Of a DNA stretch of 64,000 bases, positions 17,651 through 26,491 are shown piece by piece. The position numbers were made by a program, and so were the translations under genes. This DNA comes from Massilia sp. BSC265 (GTDB lineage Bacteria; Pseudomonadota; Gammaproteobacteria; Burkholderiales; Burkholderiaceae_D): positions 62,001 through 126,000 of the forward strand of contig NZ_JPXI01000024.1 of assembly GCF_000740675.1 (NCBI RefSeq), in the 5' to 3' direction. Position 1 is the first letter of the stretch. Every line of letters begins with the position of its first letter. The notes under the pieces were generated by a model. That model was not told where the DNA came from. It searched no databases and was given only the letters and a program-made list of their open reading frames with translations.

Positions 17651-19327
17651 TTACATGTTCGGGTAGTTCGGGCCGCCGCCGCCTTCCGGCGTCACCCAGA
17701 CGATGTTCTGGGTCGGATCCTTGATGTCGCAGGTCTTGCAGTGCACGCAGTTCTGCGCGTTGATCTGCAGGCGGTCCTTGCCGTCGTCGTTCTTGACGTA
17801 CTCATACACGCCCGCCGGGCAGTAGCGCTGCTCGGGACCCGCGTACTTGGCCAGGTTGACGTCCACCGGGATGCTCGGGTTCTTCAGCGTCAGGTGGATC
17901 GGCTGGTCTTCGGCATGGTTGGTGTTCGAGATGAACACCGAGGACAGGCGATCGAAGGTCAGCTTGCCGTCCGGCTTCGGATACGCGATCGGCTGGAACT
18001 GCGAGGCAGGGCGCAACGCTTCGTGGTCGGCATGCTTGTGGTGCAGCGTCCAGGGCGCCTTGCCGCGGAAGACCATCTGGTCGATGCCGGTCATGATGGT
18101 GCCGATGTACAGACCCTTGCTCATCCATGGCTTGAAGTTGCGGGCGACGTGCAGCTCTTCGTGCAGCCAGGACTGTTCGAAAGCCGCAGGATAGGACACC
18201 AGTTCGTCGTGCTGGCGGCCTTCGCCGAGCGCGGCAAACGCGCTTTCCGCGGCCAGCATGCCGGTCTTGATCGCGGCATGGCTGCCCTTGATGCGGCTGG
18301 TGTTCAGGAAGCCGGCGTCGCAGCCGATCAGGGCGCCCCCCGGGAACACGGTCTTCGGCAGGGACTGCAGGCCGCCTGCGGTGATGGCGCGCGCGCCATA
18401 CGAGATGCGCTTGCCGCCTTCGAAGAAGTGACGGATCGCCGGATGCGTTTTGTAGCGCTGGAATTCCTCGTAAGGCGACAGGTAGGGGTTCTGGTAGGCC
18501 AGGCCCACCACGAAGCCCACCGCCACCTGGTTGTTCTCCAGGTGGTACAGGAAGGAGCCGCCGTAGGTGCTGTTATCCAGCGGCCAGCCGGCGGTGTGGA
18601 TCACCAGGCCCGGCTTGTGCTTGCTGGGATCGATCTCCCACAGTTCCTTGATGCCGATGCCGTAGGTCTGCGGGTCCTTGCCCTTGTTCAGGTCATATTT
18701 GGCCATCAGCTGCCTGCCGAGGTGGCCGCGCGAGCCTTCCGCGAACAGGGTGTACTTGGCGTGCAGCTCCATGCCCAGCTGGAAGTCCGACCCCGGCTCG
18801 CCGTCGCGCTTGACGCCCATGTTGCCGGTGGCGACACCCTTGACCGAGCCGTCGTCGTTGTACAGCACTTCGGCGGCCGGGAAGCCCGGGAAGATCTCGA
18901 CGCCCAGGCTTTCCGCCTGCTGGCCCAGCCAGCGCACCACGTTGGCCAGCGAGATCACATAGTTGCCGTGGTTGGTCAGCATCTTCGGGACCATGAAGTT
19001 CGGGGTCCTGATCGCCTTGGCCTCGGTGAGGAACAGCACCTGGTCCTCGGTGACCGGGGTGTGCAGCGGCGCGCCTTTTTCCTTCCAGTCCGGGATCAGC
19101 TCGTTCAGGGCGATCGGGTCCATGACCGCGCCGGACAGGATGTGGGCCCCCAGCTCGCCGCCTTTCTCGAGCACGCAGACCGAGACCTCTTGTCCCTTTT
19201 CTGCCGCCAGCTGCTTGAGGCGGATCGCCGCCGACAGGCCCGCCGGGCCGCCGCCGACGATGACCACGTCGTACTCCATCGCTTCACGCGGTCCGTATTG
19301 TTCGAGGATGTTGGTTGGCTCAGTCAT
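17651..19327 (-). CDS. Electron transfer flavoprotein-ubiquinone oxidoreductase (ETF-QO)
   Basis: A 558-residue membrane-associated iron-sulfur flavoprotein that passes electrons from ETF, reduced by acyl-CoA and amino-acid dehydrogenases, to ubiquinone. The FAD-binding motif is VVIVGGGPAGLSAAIRLKQL near the N-terminus. The C-terminal [4Fe-4S] ligands are Cys in RYCPAGVYEY and in NCVHCKTCDIKDP. Length is as expected for the full enzyme. Together with the CoA transferase and hydroxybutyrate genes elsewhere in the window it points to active fatty-acid/PHB catabolism. Confidence 0.95.
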   Translation of the reverse strand: MTEPTNILEQYGPREAMEYDVVIVGGGPAGLSAAIRLKQLAAEKGQEVSVCVLEKGGELGAHILSGAVMDPIALNELIPDWKEKGAPLHTPVTEDQVLFLTEAKAIRTPNFMVPKMLTNHGNYVISLANVVRWLGQQAESLGVEIFPGFPAAEVLYNDDGSVKGVATGNMGVKRDGEPGSDFQLGMELHAKYTLFAEGSRGHLGRQLMAKYDLNKGKDPQTYGIGIKELWEIDPSKHKPGLVIHTAGWPLDNSTYGGSFLYHLENNQVAVGFVVGLAYQNPYLSPYEEFQRYKTHPAIRHFFEGGKRISYGARAITAGGLQSLPKTVFPGGALIGCDAGFLNTSRIKGSHAAIKTGMLAAESAFAALGEGRQHDELVSYPAAFEQSWLHEELHVARNFKPWMSKGLYIGTIMTGIDQMVFRGKAPWTLHHKHADHEALRPASQFQPIAYPKPDGKLTFDRLSSVFISNTNHAEDQPIHLTLKNPSIPVDVNLAKYAGPEQRYCPAGVYEYVKNDDGKDRLQINAQNCVHCKTCDIKDPTQNIVWVTPEGGGGPNYPNM

Positions 19328-19494
19328 ATGGTTATTTTAATAAGAATGAAAAATTTAAGCACGAGTGTGCGCTTTTTTGCCGCCGATTGCAACGTTGGGC
19401 GCCATTTTACGGACATTATTAGATGCGGCAATCTAATACTGATGATTTGTGTAATCATGGTGCCTTCACAACCGGACTGGGGAAGGGGAGCCGC

Positions 19495-20271
19495 GTGGGC
19501 ATCGAAGTCAATTACGAAGGAAAAATCGCCATGGTCACCGGCGCGTCGAGCGGCCTTGGTGCGCGTTTCGCGAAGGCGCTGGCCGGGGCCGGGGCGCAGG
19601 TGGTGCTGGCGTCGCGCCGGGTCGAGCGGCTCAAGGAGCTGCGCGCCGAGATCGAGGCCGACGGCGGCGCCGCGCACGTGGTGCGGCTGGACGTCACCGA
19701 CCTGGGGTCGATCAAGGCGGCCATCGCGCACGCCGAGACCGAGGCAGGCCCGATCGATATCCTGGTGAACAATTCGGGCGTCTCGAATACCCAGCGCCTG
19801 CTCGACGTCACCGAGGACGACTACAACTACATCATGGACACCAACCTGCGCGGCGCCTTTTTTGTTGCGCAGCAGGCGGCCAAGCGCATGATCCAGCGCG
19901 TCAAGGGCGACCCGCGCAAGCAGCACCGCATCGTCAACATCGCCTCGGTGGCGGGCCTGCGGGTGCTGCCGCAGATCGGCGTGTACTGCATGAGCAAAGC
20001 CGGCGTGGTGCAGATGACCAAGGCGATGGCCGTGGAGTGGGGCAAGTACGGCATCAACGTCAACGCCATCTGCCCCGGCTACATCGCCACCGAGATGAAC
20101 GAGGACTACTTCGACAGCGAGCAGGGACGCAAGCTGATCGACATGCTGCCCCGCAAGCGCACGGGCAGGCCGGAAGACCTCGACGGGCTCCTGCTGCTGC
20201 TGGCGGCGGACGAGGCCCATTTCATCAACGGCGCCGTGATCACGGCCGACGACGGCATGACGGCGCAGTAA
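19495..20271 (+). CDS. SDR family oxidoreductase (3-oxoacyl/3-hydroxyacyl type)
   Basis: A 258-residue classical short-chain dehydrogenase. It shows the cofactor motif TGASSGLG, the structural NNSG motif, the catalytic Ser in NIASVAG and YCMSK (Tyr/Lys). GTG 19495, preceded by GGGGAG, is preferred; ATG 19423 would add a 24-residue unstructured leader. The likely reaction is NAD(P)-dependent reduction or oxidation of a 3-oxo/3-hydroxyacyl substrate. The thioesterase gene follows 36 bp later on the same strand, suggesting a two-gene unit. The precise substrate is unknown. Confidence 0.88.
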   Translation: MGIEVNYEGKIAMVTGASSGLGARFAKALAGAGAQVVLASRRVERLKELRAEIEADGGAAHVVRLDVTDLGSIKAAIAHAETEAGPIDILVNNSGVSNTQRLLDVTEDDYNYIMDTNLRGAFFVAQQAAKRMIQRVKGDPRKQHRIVNIASVAGLRVLPQIGVYCMSKAGVVQMTKAMAVEWGKYGINVNAICPGYIATEMNEDYFDSEQGRKLIDMLPRKRTGRPEDLDGLLLLLAADEAHFINGAVITADDGMTAQ

Positions 20272-20307
20272 GCAGTACAGGTTCAGCAACAAGCAATCAA
20301 GGAAGCA

Positions 20308-20748
20308 ATGAGCAACAAGCAGTTCGTGCCTCGCTTAGTCCATACAATGCGCATGCCCATCCGTTGGGGCGACATGGATGCGATGGGTCACGTCGACGAC
20401 ACCGTCTATTTCCGCTACATCGAATCGGCCCGCATCGCGTGGCTGGAACAAGGCGGGGCGCTGCCGGACCCGGCCGCGTCGACCGAGGGGCCGGTCATCG
20501 TCAATGCCTACTGCAGTTTTCTGAAGCAGCTGACCTATCCGGGCGAGATCGAAGTCAGCACCTACGTCGGCCTCCCGGGGCGCTCCAGCATCGAAGTCAC
20601 GCACGAGATCCGGCTGGTCGGCCCGGACGGCCAGGCCGGCGCCTTGCACGCCGAGGGCGGCGCCAAGGTCGTGTGGATCGACTTCAAGGCAGAGAAATCT
20701 AGGCCGCTGCCGGATCGCCTGAGGGCACTGCTGCCACCGGCAGAATAG
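20308..20748 (+). CDS. Hotdog-fold acyl-CoA thioesterase (4HBT family)
   Basis: A 146-residue single hotdog domain. The N-terminal signature IRWGDMDAMGHVDDTVYFRY contains the catalytic Asp and the family-typical H(V)xxxxYxRY helix start. Such YbgC/4HBT enzymes hydrolyse acyl-CoA thioesters. It follows the SDR gene closely and probably acts with it in acyl-CoA turnover. It is not part of the polyene locus, whose first gene starts 377 bp later. Confidence 0.87.
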   Translation: MSNKQFVPRLVHTMRMPIRWGDMDAMGHVDDTVYFRYIESARIAWLEQGGALPDPAASTEGPVIVNAYCSFLKQLTYPGEIEVSTYVGLPGRSSIEVTHEIRLVGPDGQAGALHAEGGAKVVWIDFKAEKSRPLPDRLRALLPPAE

Positions 20749-21125
20749 TGCCGTAGTTGCAATAGCACGAAAGTCCCGGTGCAAGGCCGGGATCCACAGG
20801 CAGCAGTCGGATGAATACGCTGCTTCCAAGCGCCCATGCGGCGGGGCGATTCGTGTAGTCCAGCTCCTACATTTTATTTTCTGTTGAGCTCGCTCACGGA
20901 CAGGGCAATTTCTGGGATTGTCGTGACATTCCGAGAGATTTCCCCCTGCCGTCCTGTGGCATCATCGCCGCCTCGTCGATTTTTGGTCACAAAACCAGTG
21001 TGGGAGCTGTTGCAAATCAGTCGAGATTTGTAAGACCGGTCCTACGGAAGAAAATCGAGCGATTATAATTTCCATTCAATTTTCCAGAGCGCAAGATCGT
21101 GCGCTTCACATCTTTAGAGCGAGTC
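20749..21125. other. Promoter region of the aryl-polyene locus
   Basis: This 377-bp gap holds no convincing gene; a 65-codon frame at 20836-21033 lacks coding character. AT content rises toward 21125 and a consensus -10 box lies at 21064-21069. The region is where control of the following ~18-kb locus would be expected. Confidence 0.55.
21064..21069 (+). promoter_or_regulatory. Candidate -10 box for the aryl-polyene locus
   Basis: TATAAT, an exact sigma-70 -10 consensus in otherwise GC-rich DNA, 57 bases before the first cluster ATG. No good -35 hexamer sits 16-18 bases upstream, so an activator would be expected if this is the true promoter. Confidence 0.45.
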
Positions 21126-21875
21126 ATGGTCGAGTCAGAGGTCGTATTTTCCATCGCGCGTCATGCCGCGTGGGCGCCCGGCCTGGGCAGCTCGCAACGT
21201 TGGGCGGAGTGGGCGTGCGCGCCCTGGACCCTGGTCCCGGGCGAGGAACCGAAGGTGGCCGCAATGCCGGCCATGCTGCGCCGCCGTGCCGGCTTCCTGG
21301 GCCGCATGGCGCTGGAAGTGGCCTTCGAGTGCCTGGGCGAGCGGCGCGACGTGCCGACCGTGTTCTGCTCGCGTCATGGAGAGGTGGCGCGAGCGGTGGA
21401 ACTGCTCGGCGACCTCGCCCACGGCGAGCCCCTGTCCCCGACTGCCTTCGGCCTGGCCGTGCATAACGCCAGCGCCGGCCTGTTCTCGATCGCGCGCAGC
21501 GACCGCGCCAACCACGTGGCCCTGGCTGCCGGCAGTGCCACCATCGAACATGCGGTCATCGACGCCTGCGGCCAGCTCGCGGATGGCGCCCCGATGGTGC
21601 TGCTGGTCGCCTGCGACACCGTGCTGCCCGAGCCCCTGCGCCAGTTCGAGGACTGCGACGAGCAGCCCTTCGCTTTCGCCTGGGTCATGGTGTCCGCCGG
21701 CGCGGGTCCGGACACGCTGCGCCTTTCCTGGCGCGCCCGCGGCGATCATGCAGATGCCGGGGCCTCGCGCCTGCCCGGTGGGCTCGACCTGCTGCGTTTC
21801 CAGCATGGCACCCAGGCCTCCCTAGTGCGCGACGCCGGCGGCAAGCGCTGGACCTGGAGCCGCCATGCTGGCTAG
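21126..21875 (+). CDS. Beta-ketoacyl synthase chain-length-factor-like protein (aryl polyene)
   Basis: A 249-residue protein matching the short N-terminal-type ketosynthase family (Ketoacyl-synt_2) that pairs with the elongating KS in aryl-polyene loci and acts as chain-length factor (E. coli ApeC type). The thiolase-like core is visible in FGLAVHNASAGLFSIARSDR and AAGSATIEHAVIDACGQ. No KS active-site Cys with His partners is present, as expected of a non-catalytic partner. ATG 21126 is preferred; GTG 21099 is possible. Its stop overlaps the next gene by 11 bp. Confidence 0.82.
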   Translation: MVESEVVFSIARHAAWAPGLGSSQRWAEWACAPWTLVPGEEPKVAAMPAMLRRRAGFLGRMALEVAFECLGERRDVPTVFCSRHGEVARAVELLGDLAHGEPLSPTAFGLAVHNASAGLFSIARSDRANHVALAAGSATIEHAVIDACGQLADGAPMVLLVACDTVLPEPLRQFEDCDEQPFAFAWVMVSAGAGPDTLRLSWRARGDHADAGASRLPGGLDLLRFQHGTQASLVRDAGGKRWTWSRHAG

Positions 21876-22638
21876 ACTCGACCATGCCTGGCGCGTGCTC
21901 GCCACGGGCCTGAGTTTCGCCTTGTTCGGCATCGGCGGCCTGTTCCTGCGCGTGATCGCATTTCCGCTGCTGGCCCTGTGCATCCGCGCTCCGGAAGCGC
22001 GCAAGCGCGCCGCCCGCGCGACGATCCGTGCCAGCTTCCGCGCTTTCGTGGGCATCATGCGCGGGCTCGGCGTGCTGCGCTATGAAGTGCGCGGGCTAGA
22101 CAAGCTCGAGCGCAAGGGCCAGCTGATCCTGGCGAATCACCCAACCCTGATCGATACCGTGTTCCTGATCGCCTTCGTGCCGAATGCCGACTGCATCGTC
22201 AAGGGCGCACTGTGGAACAACCCGTTCACGCGCGGCCCGGTGCGCGCTGCCGGCTACATCTGCAACGACCGCGGCCCCGAGCTGATCGACGACTGCATCG
22301 CTTCGCTACGCGCGGGCGGCAACCTGATCATTTTCCCGGAAGGGACCCGCTCCCCGCGCAGCGGCACGCCAGAACTCAAGCGCGGCGCGGCGAACGTCGC
22401 GGTGCGCGGCGCGCGTCCGATCACGCCGGTGCTCATCCGCTGCGAACCGCCGACCCTGGGCAAGGGCGACAAATGGTGGCACGTCCCGCCGCGCCAGGCG
22501 CATTTCCGGATCGAGGTCCGGGACGACATCGGCGTGGACAGCTATCGGAGCGACGACATGAGCGAGGTCGTGGCCGCCCGCCGCCTCACCAAATACCTGC
22601 AACAGTTCTTTATGAAAGAAGGCCAGCACCATGCTTGA
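21865..22638 (+). CDS. Lysophospholipid acyltransferase (PlsC-like), aryl polyene locus
   Basis: A 257-residue membrane-associated acyltransferase. An N-terminal hydrophobic segment (ALFGIGGLFLRVIAFPLLAL) precedes the PlsC domain with the catalytic ILANHPTLIDTVF (HX4D) and the substrate motif IIFPEGTRSP. In this family it transfers an acyl group to a lysophospholipid or glycerol-phosphate-like acceptor. In this locus it probably builds the lipid to which the aryl-polyene chain is esterified; that is inference. Confidence 0.88.
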   Translation: MLARLDHAWRVLATGLSFALFGIGGLFLRVIAFPLLALCIRAPEARKRAARATIRASFRAFVGIMRGLGVLRYEVRGLDKLERKGQLILANHPTLIDTVFLIAFVPNADCIVKGALWNNPFTRGPVRAAGYICNDRGPELIDDCIASLRAGGNLIIFPEGTRSPRSGTPELKRGAANVAVRGARPITPVLIRCEPPTLGKGDKWWHVPPRQAHFRIEVRDDIGVDSYRSDDMSEVVAARRLTKYLQQFFMKEGQHHA

Positions 22639-22885
22639 ACAGGAAGTGAAAGCACTGATCATCGACGTCCTGCAGCTCGAGGACCTCACTCCGGAAGACA
22701 TCGACAGCGAAGCACCGCTGTTCGTGGAGGGCCTGGGGCTCGACTCGATCGACGCGCTCGAGATCGGCGTGGCGCTGCAGAAGCGCTACGGCATCACCCT
22801 GGCGGCCGAGTCCCAGGAAACCCGCCGCCATTTCGCCTCGGTGCGCGCACTGGCCGCGATGATCGAAACGAACCGCAAAAAGTAA
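22631..22885 (+). CDS. Acyl carrier protein 1 (aryl polyene)
   Basis: An 84-residue carrier protein. The phosphopantetheine attachment site is Ser39 in GLGLDSIDALEIG, with a typical acidic four-helix sequence around it. It overlaps the acyltransferase by 8 bp. Aryl-polyene systems use two ACPs, one usually for the starter and one for elongation; which is which cannot be told here. The Sfp-type transferase at 38397-39014 would load it. Confidence 0.93.
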   Translation: MLEQEVKALIIDVLQLEDLTPEDIDSEAPLFVEGLGLDSIDALEIGVALQKRYGITLAAESQETRRHFASVRALAAMIETNRKK

Positions 22886-22898
22886 GGAAGGAATGGCC

Positions 22899-23171
22899 AT
22901 GGTAAGCATCAACGACATGAACCGCGACGAACTGTTCACCTGGGTCGCCGACCTGCTGGCGGAGATGTTCGAGCTCGACCGCGCCTCCCTGAGCCCGGCG
23001 TCCAACCTGTACGCCGACCTCGACATCGACAGCATCGACGCCGTCGACCTGGCCGTGAAGCTCAAGCAGATGACCGGCAAGCGCCTGCAGCCGGAAGTGT
23101 TCAAGACCATCCGCACCATCGAGGACGTGGTGGTCGCGCTCGCCGGCCTGGCCGAAGAGCAGGCGGCCTGA
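22899..23171 (+). CDS. Acyl carrier protein 2 (aryl polyene)
   Basis: A 90-residue carrier protein with the attachment Ser45 in LYADLDIDSIDAVDLAV. The AAGGAAGG ribosome site (22884-22891) sits 7 bases before ATG 22899 but only 1 base before ATG 22893, so 22899 is preferred. It is only distantly similar to ACP 1, indicating distinct partners rather than a recent duplication. The downstream membrane protein begins 4 bp after its stop. Confidence 0.92.
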   Translation: MVSINDMNRDELFTWVADLLAEMFELDRASLSPASNLYADLDIDSIDAVDLAVKLKQMTGKRLQPEVFKTIRTIEDVVVALAGLAEEQAA

Positions 23172-23175
23172 CCCG

Positions 23176-23721
23176 GTGTTCTGGAACGTCCTGGCCGCCG
23201 CGTTGACGCTGGCCTATCCTCTGGCGATCTGGCTCGGCCAAGATAGCGTCGAACCGCGCTGGCTGGCGGGACTGCTGCTGCTGGCGGCGGCAACGCGCGT
23301 GCCGATGATGCGGGGGAGCAGCGCGGCGCGCTGGACCGCGGGCGGCGCCCTGGTGCTGGTGGCGCTGGCCGTGGCGTCGAACGCCGTGCTGCCGCTCAAG
23401 CTTTACCCGGTACTGGTCAATGGCGCGCTGCTGGCCGTCTTCGGCGCCAGCCTGGTGTCCGGCATGCCGGTGGCCGAGCGCCTGGCGCGCCTGCGCGAGC
23501 CTGTCCTGCCCCCGGAAGGCGTCGCCTATACGCGGCGCGTGACCCTGGCCTGGTGCGTGTTCTTCGTCTTGAACGGCGCGCTTGCCCTGGGCACTGCGCT
23601 GTTCGCAACCGACGCGGTCTGGTCGCTGTACAACGGCGTGATCGCCTACATCCTGATGGCTCTGATGTTCGGCGGGGAATACCTGCTGCGCATGCGTTTC
23701 AAGCGGCTGCACCATGCCTGA
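23176..23721 (+). CDS. Aryl-polyene-cluster integral membrane protein (COG4648-like)
   Basis: A 181-residue protein with about five to six hydrophobic segments, for example WNVLAAALTLAYPLAIWLG, ALVLVALAVASNAVL and GVIAYILMALMFGGEYLL. A protein of this type recurs at this position in aryl-polyene loci between the ACPs and the adenylation enzyme. Its function is unknown; anchoring of the soluble synthases to the membrane is one possibility. It starts at GTG 23176. It overlaps the next gene by 8 bp. Confidence 0.78.
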   Translation: MFWNVLAAALTLAYPLAIWLGQDSVEPRWLAGLLLLAAATRVPMMRGSSAARWTAGGALVLVALAVASNAVLPLKLYPVLVNGALLAVFGASLVSGMPVAERLARLREPVLPPEGVAYTRRVTLAWCVFFVLNGALALGTALFATDAVWSLYNGVIAYILMALMFGGEYLLRMRFKRLHHA

Positions 23722-25420
23722 TTTGTTCTACTCGATCGCCACCCGCTCTCCCGAGGCCTTGGCCGGCTGGCGCGACGGCAAGCCCGTCATGCATCGCGCG
23801 CTGCTGGCGCGCGTGCGCGCCTGGACTGCGCTCGGCCATCGTACGCCCGCCACACAGGTGGCGCTGTACCACGAGGACAGCCTCGAGTTCGCAGGCAGCC
23901 TGCTGGGTGCCTGGCTGTCGGGGAAGACCGTGTGGCTCGGCGCCGACGTCCTGTCCGCCACCTGCACGGCGCTCGACGCCCGGGTCGGTGCCTTCTGGGG
24001 CCAGTTTCCGGCGCAGCATGCGCCACAGTCTCCCGGCATCGGCGACGACTGGCAGGGCGAATGGGCGCCGCCGGCGCCGGACTTTCCCGCGCTGGTCGTG
24101 TTCACCTCGGGCAGCACCGGCGCGCCGGTGCCGATTCCGAAGCGTCTGTCGCAGCTGACCAGCGAAATCGCGGCGCTGGAAGTCCAGTTCGGGTATGGCC
24201 TGGGGGCCGCCGCCATCGTCTCGACCGTCTCGCACCAGCACATCTACGGCCTGCTGTTCCGTGTCCTGTGGCCGTTGGCCCAGGGCCGTCCCGTGCACGC
24301 GGCGCGTCACGAATTCCCCGAAACCCTGGCGCCGGCGCTGGCCGAGCGACCCTGCGTGCTGCTGGCAAGCCCGGCCCACCTGAAACGCCTGCCGGAGCAC
24401 CTCGACTGGCGCGGCGCGGTGCGCCAGCTGCGCGCCGTGTTCTCGTCCGGCGGCATGCTCGAGCAGGAGGCCTCGGAGCATGCCGGCGCGCTGCTGGGGC
24501 AGGCGCCGATCGAAGTCTACGGCAGCTCGGAGACCGGCGGCGTTGCCTGGCGCCGGCGCCCTCTGGGGGAAGTCTGGCAAGCGCTGCCGGGGGTACAGTG
24601 GCGCCTCGGCGCCGATGGCCTGCTCGAAGTGCAGTCGGACCATGCCGGCCCGGATGGCTGGCAGCGTCTGGCCGACCGCGCCGAAGCCGGCCGCGGCGGC
24701 TTCCTGCTGCGCGGACGCGCCGACCGTATCGTCAAGATCGAGGAAAAGCGGATCTCGCTCGACGCCATCGAGGCCGCGCTGCTCGCCGGCGGCCTGGCGA
24801 GCGAAGCCAGGGTGGTGCCGGTGCCCGCGCCGGGGCGCCAGGTGCTGGCCGCCTTCGTCGTGCCCAGCGAAGCAGGGCAGGCGGTGCTTGGCGGGGAGGG
24901 GCGCAGTGCCCTCAGCCGGCGCCTGCGCACGCTGCTCGCCGACGGCATCGAGGCGGTCGCCCTGCCGCGCCGTTGGCGCTATCTGGACCACATGCCGGTG
25001 AATGCGCAGGGAAAGACCACCCAGGCGGCCCTGCTGGCCCTGCTGGACGAGCGTCCGCGCTACCCGCAATTGCGCCTGGTGGAGCAGGCGCAGGAACAGG
25101 CTGCTTCACGCGTACTGCTGGAACTGCGCGTGCCGGCAAACCTGCTGTACTTCGACGGCCACTTCAGCGTCGCCCCGGTGCTGCCGGGCGTGGTGCAGGT
25201 GGACTGGGCGATCCATTATGGCCGCCAGTATTTCGGCCTCGGACCTTCCTTCGGCGGCATCCATGCGCTCAAGTTCCAGCAGATGATCCGGCCGGAACAG
25301 CCGGTACGGCTGGAATTGGTGCACGACAGTGCCAAGGGCCAGCTCCAGTTCCGCTACTTCTCGGACGCCGGCGCCCATGCCAGCGGCCGCATCCTTCTGA
25401 CCCAGACCCGAGCATGCTGA
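23714..25420 (+). CDS. Aryl acid adenylation enzyme fused to hotdog dehydratase domain
   Basis: A 568-residue two-domain protein. Residues ~1-445 form an AMP-forming acyl synthetase, with the phosphate loop VVFTSGSTGAPVPIPK, VEYGSSETGG-like motif (YGSSETGG) and a C-terminal lid containing GRADRIVKIEEKRISL. Residues ~455-568 form a hotdog domain with LLYFDGHFSVAPVLPGVVQ, as in the ApeI/FabA-type 3-hydroxyacyl-ACP dehydratases. The first domain would activate the aryl starter and load it on an ACP; the second would dehydrate intermediates. In the E. coli aryl-polyene locus these are separate genes (apeH, apeI), so this is a fusion. Confidence 0.88.
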   Translation: MPDLFYSIATRSPEALAGWRDGKPVMHRALLARVRAWTALGHRTPATQVALYHEDSLEFAGSLLGAWLSGKTVWLGADVLSATCTALDARVGAFWGQFPAQHAPQSPGIGDDWQGEWAPPAPDFPALVVFTSGSTGAPVPIPKRLSQLTSEIAALEVQFGYGLGAAAIVSTVSHQHIYGLLFRVLWPLAQGRPVHAARHEFPETLAPALAERPCVLLASPAHLKRLPEHLDWRGAVRQLRAVFSSGGMLEQEASEHAGALLGQAPIEVYGSSETGGVAWRRRPLGEVWQALPGVQWRLGADGLLEVQSDHAGPDGWQRLADRAEAGRGGFLLRGRADRIVKIEEKRISLDAIEAALLAGGLASEARVVPVPAPGRQVLAAFVVPSEAGQAVLGGEGRSALSRRLRTLLADGIEAVALPRRWRYLDHMPVNAQGKTTQAALLALLDERPRYPQLRLVEQAQEQAASRVLLELRVPANLLYFDGHFSVAPVLPGVVQVDWAIHYGRQYFGLGPSFGGIHALKFQQMIRPEQPVRLELVHDSAKGQLQFRYFSDAGAHASGRILLTQTRAC

Positions 25421-26490
25421 ACAAAAAATTCTCGCCGCAGCGCCAGAGCGCTTTCGACGCCCGCTTCGAAGCCCAGAAGATCGCATTTGCCCCAGTCGTG
25501 TTCCAGTGCGTGCGCTTCGCCTGGAAGCGCGGCATGCTGCAGGCGATCGCGGATGCCGGCGGTACCGGCCTGACGGTGGAGCAGCTCGCGGCCGAAGGCC
25601 GCTGGACGCCCTACGTGCTGAAGGTGGTGCTGGAGACATGCCTGTCCGCCGGGGTCGTGTACCTGGAGGAGGGGCGCTATGTGCTGGACAAGACCGGCTT
25701 CGTCATCCTGACCGACCCGATCACCCAGGTGAACATCGACTTCAACCACGACGTCTGCTACCAGGCGCTGTTCGAGCTCGAACACACGCTGGACGCCGAA
25801 AAGCCGCTCGGCCTGAAGGTGTTCGGCGACTGGCCGACGCTGTACCAGGGCTTGTCGCAGCTGCCCGAACCGGCGCGCACCAGCTGGCTCGCCTTCGACC
25901 ACTATTACTCCGACACCTCCTTTCCGGAGATCATGCCGGACGTGTTCGCGAGCGCGCCGCGCCGCCTGATGGACATCGGCGCCAATACCGGTAAGTTCAG
26001 CCTGGCCGCGCTGGCGGCCAACGAGCGCGTCGTCCTGCACCTGGTCGACCTGCCGGGCCAGCTGGCGGTGGCCGAGGAAAACCTGCGCCGGGCCGGCCTG
26101 CGCGAGCGCGCCAGCCTGCACCCTACGGACCTGCTCGACGAGGGCGCCGCACTGCCGGGCGACATGGACCTGGTCTGGATGAGCCAGTTCCTGAGCTGTT
26201 TCTCGGAAAGGGCGATCGCCGGCATCTTCCGGCGCGTGGCCGAGGCGCTGGCGCCGCGCGGCCAGGTGCTGGTGCTCGACACCTTCTGGGACCGCCAGCG
26301 CTACGACATCGCCGCCTATTGCCTGATCAATACCTCGCCATACTTCAATGTCATGGCAAGCGGCAACAGCAAGGTGTACGAAAGTGCGGACTATATCCGC
26401 CTGGCCGAGACCGCGGGATTGAGGCTGGTCACCGCGCGCGACGGCATCGGCTACTGCCATTCGCTGCTGCGCTTCGAGAAGGCGGCATGA
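25414..26490 (+). CDS. SAM-dependent methyltransferase (O-methyltransferase-like), aryl polyene locus
   Basis: A 358-residue protein with an N-terminal winged-helix/dimerisation part (EQLAAEGRWTPYVLKVVLET) and a C-terminal Rossmann domain with SAM motif MDIGANTGKFSLAAL (about residue 186). This is the layout of plant-type and polyketide O/C-methyltransferases. In the locus it most likely methylates the aryl head group on oxygen or ring carbon. It overlaps the adenylation gene by 7 bp and the glycosyltransferase starts 1 bp after its stop. Confidence 0.85.
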   Translation: MLNKKFSPQRQSAFDARFEAQKIAFAPVVFQCVRFAWKRGMLQAIADAGGTGLTVEQLAAEGRWTPYVLKVVLETCLSAGVVYLEEGRYVLDKTGFVILTDPITQVNIDFNHDVCYQALFELEHTLDAEKPLGLKVFGDWPTLYQGLSQLPEPARTSWLAFDHYYSDTSFPEIMPDVFASAPRRLMDIGANTGKFSLAALAANERVVLHLVDLPGQLAVAEENLRRAGLRERASLHPTDLLDEGAALPGDMDLVWMSQFLSCFSERAIAGIFRRVAEALAPRGQVLVLDTFWDRQRYDIAAYCLINTSPYFNVMASGNSKVYESADYIRLAETAGLRLVTARDGIGYCHSLLRFEKAA

Positions 26491-26491
26491 C

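Noticed and set aside
17537..19768. A 743-codon plus-strand frame
   Set aside because: Antisense to ETF-QO, with a composition (His, Arg, Val, Gln rich) typical of antisense translation; no family resemblance.
20836..21033. A possible 65-codon gene in the gap before the polyene locus
   Set aside because: No ribosome site, non-coding-like codon use, and a Phe/Ser/Pro-rich product with no similarity; the region is better read as regulatory.
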